NCBI GenBank assembly: GCA_001662425.1
Contig: BDDC01000047.1
Location: forward strand, 1 to 64,000
DNA: 64,000 bases
Source of the DNA: Chlamydomonas sphaeroides
Lineage: Eukaryota > Chlorophyta > Chlorophyceae > Chlamydomonadales > Chlamydomonadaceae
Direction of reading: 5' to 3'
The notes beneath the pieces are model-generated. The model saw nothing but the letters and a program-made list of their open reading frames with translations, was not told where the DNA came from and searched no databases. How positions within the stretch are numbered: the first letter of the stretch is position 1; the number at the start of each line of letters is the position of its first letter. Made by a program: the position numbers and the translations under genes. Shown here piece by piece: positions 45,501-54,263 of this stretch.

Positions 45501-48190
45501 GCTGCGTGCGAGCGCCCATCTGCCTGTTCCTGTTGCGGCCCGATGCTGTACTGCGGTACGCGCGTCCGTGACACGAAGCCGCCCTGCATGCTGCGCAGCG
45601 CCTTGTATACGCGTATGTACTCAGCGCGGCGAGCCATGAAGTCACGCAGCTTGCGTATGGGGTAGTTGTCCCTGCGTGCGGCCACGGGATGACGTTAAGC
45701 TCCTACCAGCCAACGCAACCTATGGCCAAGTCCAAAGCTGCGGCCGTCTTCCGCATGTGCAGGCTAAAGCGCAGTGGCAGAAGCTGCAGCCTGCGTTCGT
45801 GCGTGGCCTACAATGCAAGCCGCACCCGGAATCACGCGGCAGCCGGGCCGAGCGTCCTACCTGCAGTCCTCGATGATGGCGCGCCCCGCGTGCTGCCACC
45901 ATGCCGCCGGAGACTGCGAGATGCTGACTGTGGGCCGCCGGCTCCAAAATTTGCTGTACTTGAGGTATGTGACGATGCGGCCTGACATGCGCAGCACCTG
46001 CGCCGCGCCCTCGGGCGTAAACTCCGGCACCAGCGCCTTGAGGTTTACATTGACGTACACCGTGAATAGGGGCGCCGGGGCGGTGCTGGCGCTCGTAGCG
46101 GCATTGCCGCTGGCGGCGGTTCCGGTGTTGCCGCTGGCCCTGGGGCCGCCGCCGGCGCCACCACCGGGGCCGGTGCTGCTGCTGGAAGCCGGCGTTGCCG
46201 ACGGGCGGAAGGCTAGCAGGCCCCAGCGCGAGGTGCCCGACCCCCGGGGCGGCAGGCGGCTGCGAGCAGAGTTAAGCCGGAAGCTGCCTCCCATGGTGGA
46301 CACGGTTGGGCTGGACATCAGGTCGGCGTAGCTGGCGTCCTCTGCCGCCGCATCTGACGTGGCCGCCGTGCCGAACCGGTCCGCGCCGGCCTCATCGCCA
46401 ACGGCAGCGGGCGGCTTGCTTTTGCCGCTGCGGATGCCGAAAGCCCCACGCAGCGTCACCGCCGGCGGCGCACCAGCGCGGCGGGAGCCCCTGCCTCCGC
46501 GCCCACCGGCGCCGTGGTGCTGGCCCTGCCCGGCATGCTCGTCGAGCGACAGCTCCACCTCGAGCGTCCACTGCCGCAGCACCATGAGGGTGACGTCCCA
46601 ATCCGTGCCGCTGACGCCCTCCGTAGCCACCGCTGGGGCCTGCGCCGTCGCTGCCGCCTGGCTGGCAGCGGACCGCGGAACGCTGAATGCTCTGGCACGC
46701 TTGCGCCGCTGCAGCTCCGCGGTTCCAAGCTGCGGCTCCGCTGCAAACACGGGCCCGGACTGCTGCGGCCCGCGCGTCAGCAGCATGACGTCGACGCCAG
46801 CGAGCGAGACCCGCGACGCGTGGCTGAGCTGCTGCGGTGCGGCATTCCCGCCTGCAGCAGTGCCGTACAGCCAGGCCTCCAGAGCCTCCAGCCACGGCCC
46901 CAGCACCGAGCCATGCATCCAGCGGTTCAGCTGTCGCTGCACATCGGGCCTGGGCGCTGTTGGGCATGCGAGAAGGCATGGGCACATGTTCATGTGGGTC
47001 GGCCACAAAACGTCAACATGCCAGTCTTCCAACATGTAAACCGCAACCGAGCCCCAAAGTGCTGCTACACGCTTAATTCTGCAAGTACACGTGTCAACCG
47101 ATTCGTAGGGTTGACGTGGGCATTCTGCTGTTAGCGTACACCAATCTCACCTGCGCCGCTGGACGCTTCCGGCTCATCGGCAACTTCCGGCGCCGGCGCT
47201 CCGCTGGCTGCCTCCGCCTGGCTCTTGCGGTGCCCTGAGACCTCCGTGGGCGGCTGGCCAGAGGCCTTGCTGATGACCACCGGCGACACGACGAGCGACC
47301 GCACGGTGACGCACACGGCATCCGCGGCGTCCGTCTCAGGCTCGGTGATGACGGGGCCAGGATCCCCGGTCTGCACGTACTCCAGCCGGACGTCTGATAC
47401 GTTCACGGCAATACTCCGCAGCATGGCCGCCACCAGGAATTTGAGCAATTGCAGCATGTAGCTGAACCACCCGCCCGACGAGGCGTGCTGCTGCCCGTGC
47501 CATAGCTGCGCCTCTAGCACGTTCAGCTTGCCCTTTCCAGGCTTGGCAGGTGTACCCTGCTTAGCCTGCCGTGCGGCACGCGAAGGGTACGATGCGAGGA
47601 CTGGTCAGGCAAGTTGAGAGCGAGGCAACGCCGTGCGCCACAGGCCGCCGTGTGGGCAAGCAACCCCTGCAACCTTTCATCAAGAGCTCTCGTCTCTCCA
47701 TCAGCGCACCTGAGGCGCCGTGCGGCGTTGCAGCACCTTGACCACAACACCCGACACATGCAGGGTCAGGGGCGTCTTGCGGGTGGGCCAAAGAAGTAGT
47801 ATGTGCTGCACTTTCACAAGCGGTATCGTGACAGGAGCCCCACCAAGCTGGAGGAGCTTGGCAGGAACTTCCACGTCCGATAGACGCAAGCCTGCAAGCA
47901 AGGGCAGCGCAGCCAGCGGAAGCGATGGTCTGCCCATCCGACAGCTGAGTCCAGACGGCATGCAGGAGACCATGGACGGGGTTGGGGCTGCCGCCCAGTA
48001 TGATGCCTTACTCACCGCCTGCGCACTGCTCAACGCGGGCGCCGCTTCCATGCTTGACGACCTCCAGACGCCGCAGGACCACGCCGACCACGGCAACCGA
48101 GACGTGACTGAGCGCTTTGGTTCGTGTGATCACAAGGTAGGCGGTGACCAAGAAGAGCACCGCCACACCAAAAGCCAGGAGCAGAATCAT
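14866..48190 (-). CDS. VPS13: Giant VPS13-family bridge-like lipid transfer protein
   Basis: One gene of about 33 kb with several dozen exons; stop TAG at 14866, proposed ATG at 48190. The family forms long hydrophobic-groove rods that move lipids in bulk between membranes at contact sites. Signature parts, from N to C: chorein-like segment (LSDVEVPAKLLQLGGAP, VTIPLVKVQHILLLWP); the WW-containing segment AAWWQHAGRAIIED followed by RRAEYIRVYKAL, matching the VPS13 'WW..A...I..D ... RKRY' region; six VAB/SHR-BD repeats (33.2-21.9 kb); the segment AIQLDNQMLEASNPVVLS near 18.3 kb; an ATG2/VPS13 C-terminal region; and a PH-like terminus. The first three exons are phase-checked: 48016-48190, 47710-47891 and 47151-47556. 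The remaining exons were followed by conserved content and plausible splice sites but not all phase-checked, so a split into two genes is unlikely but not excluded. Plants and algae have several VPS13 paralogues; which one this is was not determined. Confidence 0.88.
16020..17920 (-). other. VPS13: VPS13 ATG2/DH-like C-terminal region
   Basis: Successive exons encode LSFKRLVVELRPLDFSADQ, EFIEGLISYLNAMPLADVY, WFYLEEFYLSDIWVNITLAL, FQLLNVTNAPIQLTAIEFS, LVNTLWRHYSWTAIAQARKVLG, PTSFLWGGVTMVDTFADVV and, near 16.1 kb, VVRPSAGLLEALSKLMLGAG. The order (a strand of the form FYLEEFYLSDIWVNIT, then long amphipathic helices with glycine-rich turns) is that of the ATG2_C/VPS13_C region that follows the adaptor domain and touches the acceptor membrane. 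Introns are short (roughly 80-150 bp). Confidence 0.7.
16251..16272. repeat. Short TGCC/GGCA microsatellite in a VPS13 intron
   Basis: Five TGCC units, the same motif as the array bordering the gap at 10.1 kb, lie in an intron near the 3' end of the VPS13 gene. Confidence 0.7.
18740..19240 (-). other. VPS13: C2-like domain inserted in VPS13
   Basis: The segment YYVNLEVSVLEVSGLLPREG, then LPRVTVAIACGGVVRRAEA, PRFPKNTCPFDNVTLG, SKVVLQVLDQL and AEMRVSDIPGTDPL follows the strand order of a C2 domain (opening LxVxVLxxxGL, a variable strand, an aromatic/Asn turn, then a VxD-type strand). Plant VPS13 proteins are known to carry C2 insertions. Usual calcium-binding aspartates are not evident, so a calcium-independent membrane- or protein-binding C2 fold is the likelier reading. 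Assignment is from pattern only. Confidence 0.45.
21880..22760 (-). other. VPS13: VPS13 VAB (adaptor-binding) repeats 5 and 6
   Basis: Repeat 5 reads VTVKNKYLILNSTGLTIEYK followed by WHWDNCYAEQQLMIRP and DWEWSG, the conserved W.WSG box of the domain. Repeat 6 reads SVPPYMIVNRCRDVTIRLRQ, then LPFAWDEPLKDHTV, the classic PYAWDEP-type motif of VPS13. The invariant asparagine of each repeat is kept (LNSTG, VNRCR). In yeast and human VPS13 the repeat 5-6 groove binds PxP-motif adaptors that decide which organelle the protein is recruited to; the retained residues suggest this is functional here. Confidence 0.88.
25085..25260 (-). other. VPS13: VPS13 VAB repeat 4
   Basis: The exon encodes CRLCVFAPFWLDNRTGYNLV followed by FRDLDVPAYLDRLPFLG. 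The form 'aP.W..N+TG..L.F+' is that of a VAB repeat, with the invariant Asn in DNRTG. It follows the large insertion (25.4-31.5 kb) that separates it from repeats 1-3. Confidence 0.8.
25270..31500 (-). other. VPS13: Very large, mostly disordered insertion splitting the VPS13 VAB domain
   Basis: Between VAB repeats 3 and 4 lie about 6 kb of exons with no counterpart in a compact VAB domain. From N to C they encode FLLLVMLRFALRWTAKRGAR with ELLFRAESEPADKV; WAKHNIRYVQVNPG; an amphipathic segment PEQIAGNLQAVGGKIQDAAR; a possible beta-sandwich module (HIRVRFHYRLSAPTLTRA, PFVLRITKPFRTVF; 29.3-29.6 kb); VVRVHLYVVAATPE (about 29.1 kb); then about 850 residues of Ser/Pro/Gly/Ala-rich sequence from one open frame (25957-28536) without recognisable fold; and finally further amphipathic segments (25.55-25.95 kb). 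The disordered block keeps one frame for about 2.5 kb without stops, which supports coding. Confidence 0.65.
31860..33200 (-). other. VPS13: VPS13 VAB repeats 1 to 3
   Basis: Repeat 1 near 33.1 kb: RYLIMNMTGMLMSYWAPASE. Repeat 2 near 32.65 kb: HSALYLQNGTDLGLGFRLHF, followed by IMLAPGDQQLPG. Repeat 3 near 31.95 kb: IKILPTTTIQNTLPYMMKGY. Each keeps the repeat's asparagine (MNMTG, QNGTD, QNTLP). Together with repeats 4 to 6 the full set of six is present, the normal number for VPS13, so the adaptor-binding domain is complete although its DNA spans more than 11 kb. Confidence 0.82.
40620..42384 (-). other. VPS13: VPS13 rod region with long Ser/Gly-rich insertion
   Basis: The segment starts in ordered sequence (ELQVAAWVSSGKQRLVQMHE, RLNEVHVSLLSTGMLVSDHQ) typical of the repeating beta-groove rod, in which strands and crossing loops alternate. 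It continues for several hundred residues of Ser/Arg/Gly-rich sequence (about 40.9-41.7 kb), and returns to ordered strands (LSFTHAYRYLRLQRRPPQPL, SSLQVTLSQTPGNEE). The low-complexity stretch is probably a flexible loop leaving the rod. Confidence 0.6.
45857..46960 (-). other. VPS13: VPS13 N-terminal third with WW/helix signature
   Basis: A long exon encoding VQRQLNRWMHGSVLGPWLEA at its start, WDVTLMVLRQWTLEVELSLD in the middle, and FTVYVNVNLKALVPEFTPEG, RIVTYLKYSKFWSRRPTVSI and AAWWQHAGRAIIED at its end; the next exon (about 45.68 kb) opens with the RRAEYIRVYKAL helix. The paired tryptophans followed by a charged 'R(R/K)xxYIxxYK' helix are a conserved landmark of VPS13 after the N-terminal rod segment. 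Gly/Ala/Ser-rich loops are inserted between the strands. Confidence 0.75.
47151..47891 (-). other. VPS13: VPS13 chorein-like N-terminal exons 2 and 3
   Basis: Exon 2 (47710-47891) encodes LRLSDVEVPAKLLQLGGAP, VTIPLVKVQHILLLWPTRK and PLTLHVSGVVVKV, the chorein pattern L..LDLP, G.I..L.+.+PW, PV.V.+.G+.L.V. Exon 3 (47151-47556) encodes LNVLEAQLWHGQQHASSGGW, then LQLLKFLVAAMLRSIAVNVS and DVRLEYV, corresponding to the following helix and the 'I.V.+.++H+RYE' strand of VPS13. Splice sites are GTGAGT/CAG and GTGCGC/CAG with matching phases (1 then 0). In characterised VPS13 this end docks at the donor membrane, usually the ER, and captures lipids from a scramblase. Confidence 0.78.
48016..48190 (-). 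other. VPS13: VPS13 exon 1: predicted N-terminal membrane anchor
   Basis: From the ATG at 48190, the first residues are MILLLAFGVAVLFLVTAYLV, an uninterrupted hydrophobic segment of about 20 residues, then ITRTKALSHVSVAVVGVVLR with a positive side. The exon ends at a consensus donor (GTGAGT), and its phase joins exon 2 exactly. Standard VPS13 starts directly with a soluble chorein helix; an N-terminal transmembrane segment is a feature of other lipid-bridge families (BLTP1/Csf1 and BLTP2/SABRE/Hobbit). No other ATG nearer the chorein exon is in frame without the segment. Confidence 0.62.
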
Positions 48191-48585
48191 GCTTGACCGC
48201 GCCGGCCCATCGTTGATTGCCCCTAGGTCATCGTGTGTAGGTATGATGTGACACCTCGAGCAGAGGGTTATGCCTTGGGTAAGGCATCCGCGGTCATGGC
48301 AATGCAATGCAGCCCCCACAACAGCACAAGCCCCTGTTTCCGCCACGTCACCACAAGCAGCAAGTAGGCGAAGCTCCTTTACAAAAGAATCATTAACTGT
48401 TACGTCGCAAGCACAAACAACACCTGTCGGCAGAGCACAGTTGCCTTGCCCCTGCTCGCGTTGGCCCATTCAGCGCTACCGACATGACGTTGCTCCGCAT
48501 CAACTGCTTTCACACCCTGCGGCCAGTGTGACAACCTAGGGTCTTGGCGTAGCCGGAGCACTAAGCACGCCCCTGCTTATCTATC
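48191..48585. promoter_or_regulatory. Bidirectional upstream region between VPS13 and RAP genes
   Basis: Only 395 bp separate the proposed start codons of the two divergent genes, so promoters and both 5' untranslated regions must share this space. It is less GC-rich than the flanking exons. No convincing TATA box was seen at a sensible distance from either start. Confidence 0.5.
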
Positions 48586-51500
48586 ATGTCTGCGATGCAA
48601 TGCAGCCATCGACACGCATACGTGGGCACTGCGGGCCTGGCTCGGCAGCTGTGCTTCGCCATGGGCGCCCATCGCTGGCGCTGTTCGCTAGAGCCAGCTG
48701 TGAGCCAGTGCACCGAAGAGATGCAGGGCTGCGAAGTACAATCATCCAGCCGTCTCCTGAAGCCGATGAGCCCGACGTCAACGAGCGAACGCCAGACGGT
48801 TCCAGGCGTAGCGTGCCAGACCAGTAACCTTCCCTGGCTATGCCGCCAAGCCAAGTTGCCAAGCCACAGCAGCAGCGGCAGCAGCAGCAGCAGCAGCAAC
48901 TGCGTCGCCTCCCCTCGGCAGCAGCTGCTCGTCGCCAGGCTCCCCGCCACAGCGCAGTCTACCACCAGCCGCTCCACACCCGCCGCGGCGTCCACAGGCT
49001 CCCAGCTCCGTCTGCCGCAAGCCGCTGCAGCCTTCCTGCTTCCGTGGACCGCGCCGCCTGCAAGCGAGGCTACCGTCGCTGGCACCTCGCCAGCCGGACA
49101 GCGGCAGCTCCCTGTCACCGCCCAAGACGACGCCTGGCGTAGGCACATGCCTGGCCCATGCGCCCCGCTGGCGGCCGTGGTCTCAGCCTCCCGGCCTCCA
49201 TGGCCCGGCAGCGCTACTGGCCAGCAGCCCCGCCGGCACCTGCATGGCATGGTCAGTGTCATGACCGCCGCCGAGTCGGCGCGCGACCTGCTGGCCGCCG
49301 TCACCAACCCCGTCTCCTACGCCGAGCTCGCCGGCCATCTGCTGCGCGACTACAGCAGCGAGCTCTTTGACGCGCTGTCGGGGCTGGTGCTGTGCCACGT
49401 CGACGAACTGAGCGGTGCGCGAGGCTGCAGTACAGGGCAAAGGGCGCGCGGGGCACGCAGGCGCATTCACGGATAGGCCCCGGCCTGGGCGGTCGTGGCG
49501 CTGCCAAGCACGCGATGAGTGCGAGGACTCCACCCCACACTGTGCTGCGCCGCCTCTCACACCCGCAGGCCCGGAGCTGAGCCGGCTTCTGTGGGCGTAC
49601 GCCACGGTGGGCCACAAGGACCGCGGCCTCGTGTCGGCGGTGGCGGGCGCGCTGGCGGCCAAGGTGCCGGAGCTGGCGCTGCCCGAGGCCGCCAACGCGC
49701 TGTGGGCTGCGTCGCGGCTGGGTGTTTACGACCCCCAGCTGGTGTCCATGGCCTCAGAGCGGGTGTGGGACGCACTGCCCGGGGCCACGCCGCGCCAGCT
49801 GGTTGCGGTGCTGCAGGTGCGGCCGGGCGGGGGCTGCTGGGCCCGTTGGGGAGAGCAGGCCAGGGCGCACGGCGGGGTGCGGCCGTGGTTGAGTGGGCGG
49901 CGCTGTTGCGGTGCTCTGAGTGACGGCGCTGGTGGCTCTGCTGGTGCACAGGCGCACGCGTGGTACCGGCAGCAGGAGCCGCAGCTGGAGGACGACGAGG
50001 ACCTGCTGCATAGCGTGGTGGCCAGGTGGGGCGTGCCGAGCATGCCGTGCGCCGGCACCTGCGCATAGCAGCCCGCGACCTCGCACGGGCGGCACTCCGG
50101 CAGCGCCACACGATGACGCGGCAGGCGGTAAACGTTAGGCGCTGACTGCGCCCTCACGTTGCCCCCCCTGGCTAGGTTCCGGGCGACGCTGCCCGAGGCG
50201 ACCGCCACCGAGGTTGCGCTTGTGCTGTCGGGCCTGGCCCGCCTGCGTCGCGGCGACCCGGGGCTGCTAGGCGACGCGTGCGAAGTGCTGCGCGCCGCCG
50301 CGCCCGGCGCCAGCCTTCCCGTGCTGGCGGAGGGCTTGTGGGCGGTGGCGCTGCTGCAGCACCGCGACGGCGCCCTGATGGAGGTGGTGGCGGAGCGGGT
50401 GGCGGAGGCGCTGCGCCGCGCGGCCGCGCTGGCGCCGGCGCCGCCGGCCGTCGCGGCGGGAGTGAGCAGCTCGTTGCCGCTGCCGCTGCGCACCGGCATG
50501 GACATGCGCGGCCTGGCCAAGGCCGCGCTCGCGGCGGGCGAGGTGCCGCCGTCCGCGGGGCTCAACTTGCCCGGCGCCGCCAGCACGCCGCACAGCCGCC
50601 CCCAGCGGAAGGCGCCCGAGGCGCCGCGCACGCCGCATCCGGCAGTCAGCGCGCACTCGGGCGCTGCCAGTGACCGACCCGTGCACTTCTCTGCGCTGTG
50701 GCCTACACACGTGGGCCCAGGCGGCCACTGCAGCGCCGTCGGGCTGTACGGCTCCTTCAACCCCGCGCTGCCCGACGACTGGCACCAGGCCAGCGCCGCC
50801 GCCGGTCCCAGCCCGGCCGCGGCCGCGGCGCCGCCGGCGCCGAGCGACGCCGCGGCCCATGCCGACGCGGCGGCGCTGCTGGACGCCGACGTGGTGTCGA
50901 AGCTGCTTTGGTCGTACGGCGCGCTGCACTGCTACAGCGCCTCGCTCTACTCGCTGCTGTTCCGGCAGCTGCCGCGCCTGCACCACGACCGCGCCAGCTG
51001 GTCGGCGCTGGGGCGGCTGATGGGGTGCCAGGTCAAGGCGCATGAGCTGCAGCCCGTCACTTCGTCGCCCAGCAGCCACTGTGAGCTGGGGGCGGTGGTG
51101 CTGCATGCTGGGGCCGTGGTCCAGGGATGCAGACAGGAGATGACCAGCATGGATGCGATGTCTTGGAAATCGCGTAGGCACAGGCGTATGGACAACGAGG
51201 GGTAAACACGCGTCGGATGCGCGCCACGGTGGGGCTAGTGCACCCCACGCACCGGTGCGCTGTCTCCGGCTTGACGCCCGCTGCTGCTTCCTGGGCTGCC
51301 TGCAGGCCGCATCAACCCGCTGGAGGCTGAGTCCGTGGGCGCCTGGGTGCGGCTGCAGCGCGCGCGGCCCGCGCAGCACAAGTTGCCCGAGCACTGGCTG
51401 CCCACCGCCTTTGTGGCCTTCCACGCGGAGGCCGCCGGCCGCGACCAGGACTGGACGCACGAGACGGCGCGGCCGCTGGCGCTGGCGGCCGGACCGACGC

Positions 51501-52394
51501 AGCCTCAGCCTCCCGGGATGAAGCTGAGCAGGTGCGGAGGCGGTCTGCCGGAGGGCTGGGGTTTCGAGGGGCAGCGGGAGCCTGCATCTACAGGAACGGG
51601 CCCGGCGCCCTGTCTGGCGGCCGTCCGCTAGGGCGAAGGTGCAGCGTTCGGCGACAACGGCCACGGCTGCGTGTCAGGCATGCTTGACACAGGGCACAGC
51701 TGTGCAGCAGGGCCACTCCGCGGCACGGCCTTGCACTTGACCGCGTTGCCTTTCCTCCCCCGCCAGGCCCGCGCTGCTGTCCGAGGTGGCGGCCACGCTG
51801 CGCGACATGGGGCTGCCCCTGCGCCCCTCCTCCAGCATCGACGGCATGTTCTTCCTAGAGCACTCCCTGCTGTAAGCCTGGGGGTGGGCGAGTGCCAGGG
51901 CAGGGACGGCCTGGTCGCGTAACAGGCTAGGCCCAGCTCCGCGCCCATAACAGCTCGCCCTGTCCACATCCCGGCCCGCGGCTCCCGCTGCCGCCTCACG
52001 CCTCGCTGCCCGGCCCGGCCTTCGGTGTCCGCTCCCCTCCTCCCTCAGCATCAACGGCCTCACGCTGTGTGTGGAGGTGCTGTCCGCGGGCTGCTGCACG
52101 CTGGACGCGCCGCACAGGCCCATGGCGCCCGCCGCCTGCCGGCTGCGCTCGCTGGAGTTCCGGGGCTGGACGCCGCTGGTGGTGCCCTTTTTCGAGTGGG
52201 ACGCGCTGGCGGCCGTGGAGGGACCGCCCGCGCTGGCGCTGGCGGCGGGGCCCGACGGCGAGGCAAGGCGCGCGCGGGCGCTGGCCTCGGCGGCGGATGC
52301 GCGCCAGTCTTACCTTCGCCGCAAGCTGGAGGAGCTGCTGGGCGAGGAGCTGCCGCCGCTGCCGCTCAAGGCGGCAAAGCGGCGCGCTGCTTAA
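48586..52394 (+). CDS. RAP-domain protein, organellar RNA-metabolism type
   Basis: Seven exons, all phase-checked: 48586-49414, 49569-49816, 49952-50025, 50176-51080, 51306-51531, 51767-51871 and 52049-52394; about 910 residues. The N-terminus is basic and Ser/Ala-rich, consistent with an organelle transit peptide, and includes a Ser run from a CAG/AGC repeat. The middle has FAST/heptatricopeptide-like helical repeats: LSRLLWAYATVGHKDRGLVS, LPEAANALWAASRLGVYDPQ, VALVLSGLARLRRGDPGLL, LAEGLWAVALLQHRDGALM and VVSKLLWSYGALHCYSASLY. The C-terminal exon carries the RAP domain: LTLCVEVLSAG, RLRSLEFRGWTPLVVPFFEW and ARQSYLRRKLEELLG. Such proteins act in chloroplast or mitochondrial RNA stability, splicing or translation. 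The usual DGPxHF motif after the VEV strand is not recognisable here. The start at 48586 is the first ATG of the open frame; internal ATGs are possible. Confidence 0.8.
48868..48900 (+). repeat. CAG/AGC trinucleotide run in RAP gene
   Basis: A nearly uninterrupted run of about eleven CAG-phase triplets. In the frame used by the RAP gene it encodes a Ser/Gly-rich stretch before NCVASPRQQ, within the presumed transit-peptide region. Confidence 0.75.
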
Positions 52395-54263
52395 GGGCGT
52401 AGGGCCGGGTGGCAATGACGCGGCGTGTGTGACGTCGGTGCCGCAGGCCTGCAGGGTGAGGGAGGCCGCCGGCGTGGTGTCCGGGCGTGCGGTGGTTGCT
52501 GTGTGGTATGGTGTGCGTGCGAGGAGGACTGGACGGCAGAGGCGTGGGGCGCTCGTTCCCAAGGTGAAGCAAGTTAAGGCGCTTGTGTCGAGACCCGCTG
52601 GGCCGGTGTAGGTACGAGACACGCCGCGCCTTGCGGCTCCATGTACGTAGGAGAAATCGGTATGTCGGACAGGCTTGCAAGCTCGTGTTCGTTTGTTGTT
52701 TATGGGTAATTACCAGGTGGCTCCGTTTGCTGGAGCCGGGGCAAAGTACATGTCGTTCGTGGCAATGTGGGTTGGCTCGCCCCTTTAGGGGCGCGAGCCG
52801 TTCGACAGGTTTCTGCAGCGTCTGTCGCACCGAATGCGTCTTGGGGCTCTGTTCTTGTACGGGAAAGCTGTTGACTGTATGGCTCGCGGTTTGCTGTAAC
52901 TGCACTCCAGATGGCGCTTTCTGGCCCAAGCTGTCAGCAACCTTCGCAGCATGCTGATATTGCCGTTGTGTGGCTGCATGCCAGTATAACGGTACTGCAC
53001 ATTCGGGACCCTTGCAGCAACCTGGCCAGGCGCGCAGGCAGCTCCTAGCGCGCAGCAGGGAAGCTCACAGCGCCAGCCGCACGATAGGCTGGAGGCAGAT
53101 AGCGGCGCAGCGCGCAGGCACCCATGTCCACAGAGGTATCCGCGCCGCAGCCGCAGCCGTAACACAGCTTCTGACATGTCCACAGGACTTCGCCGGACGG
53201 GGCAATTACCCAATGAAGGCAAGGACCGGGTGGTGCAGCAGCCTGGTACTGTGTAAGCCGGTTCTGCGGCGCCAGGAGCAGTGGAACTCGGGACCATCTG
53301 GCAGTGTCGTTGCCGCGTCAGGGTGCACAGGCTGACGAGGACGAGGCCCGCACGCAATGACCTACCGGACCCGGGGGTGCCACCACGCCCGCGTGGCTGT
53401 GGCTGTCAGGGAATGCAGGTGAGGTTGCGAGGAAGGAGGCCACGTGAAGGTCCGCCAGAGGCCACAACTCCCTACAGGCTGCCCCGGCATCTTTGAGCAC
53501 CTGCTTTACACATGGCAATCTGCCCGTGGCCGTACATGCACCAGGCCACGCTTGACGTGGTCAACGAACGTGCGCGAGACTCTGCGTCGCGCACAGAAGC
53601 CGCCATATGCCCGCTGCCCACAGCCCAGCCGCTGTCGCAGCCCTTTCGATGCCCGTTGACGCTGCCGCGGCCTCTCATACCCGCAGTATGACGTCCCAGC
53701 GCCAAGTCTGGCCGCCCTGCCACCAAAATGCTGTTAGTCGCAGCCCTACCCACTTGAACACTCAGTGCATAGCTCCCGCCCCACCTCCCGCCGCCCGCAC
53801 GTCCCTCTAGCCTTCCCTAATGGCGCCCCGGCCTGGCTGCAGCCCTAACGCCGCCCCGTCGCCTTCTCCGAGATCCACCGATCCCCCGCCCAAAAGCAAT
53901 ACGGTAAGCCACGTCTTCTTTTTCCGGTCTTAATGTTGTCTCACACACAAACATCGCGGCTACCCCTCCCACGCGCGCAGGCACGCTGCGCTGCGCTGCC
54001 ATCAGTGCGGATGGGCCCAAAGATAGGCCACTACGCTACGACACGGTCCGCTAGCTGAGACATGCACTCCCTGCAAGCTTCCGCAATACGTCCGGCGCAG
54101 CCTGCCGTGCACACGCACGCTATGGTCACACCTTGCTGCACGCCTACCGACCTGGCGCGCAGCTCACACCCTACAGGCGCCGCGCCCTAAGTCGTTCCGC
54201 CCTGCTTGCGCGCCTGGCACGTCAAGCGCACCGTCCTCATGCGGCTATTGCACACACAACGTA
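52395..54263. other. Convergent intergenic region, no gene recognised
   Basis: About 1.87 kb between the stop codons of the RAP and F-box/LRR genes. The GC content is lower than in coding DNA, and no open frame shows the local coding bias or a conserved motif. It should hold both 3' untranslated regions: TGTAA at 52895-52899 on the plus strand, about 500 bp after the RAP stop, and TGTAA on the minus strand (plus-strand TTACA, 53506-53510) for the F-box/LRR gene. A retroelement or tandem repeat was looked for and not seen. Confidence 0.45.

Noticed and set aside
47710..48190. Gene read as a BLTP1/Csf1 or BLTP2/SABRE lipid bridge because of the N-terminal transmembrane segment
   Set aside because: Six VAB repeats with the PYAWDEP-like and W.WSG motifs, and a PH-like C-terminus, are found downstream on the same strand; these belong to VPS13.
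52395..54263. Small gene or retroelement in the convergent intergenic region
   Set aside because: Open frames are short and without coding bias, and no reverse-transcriptase-like motif or terminal repeat was found.
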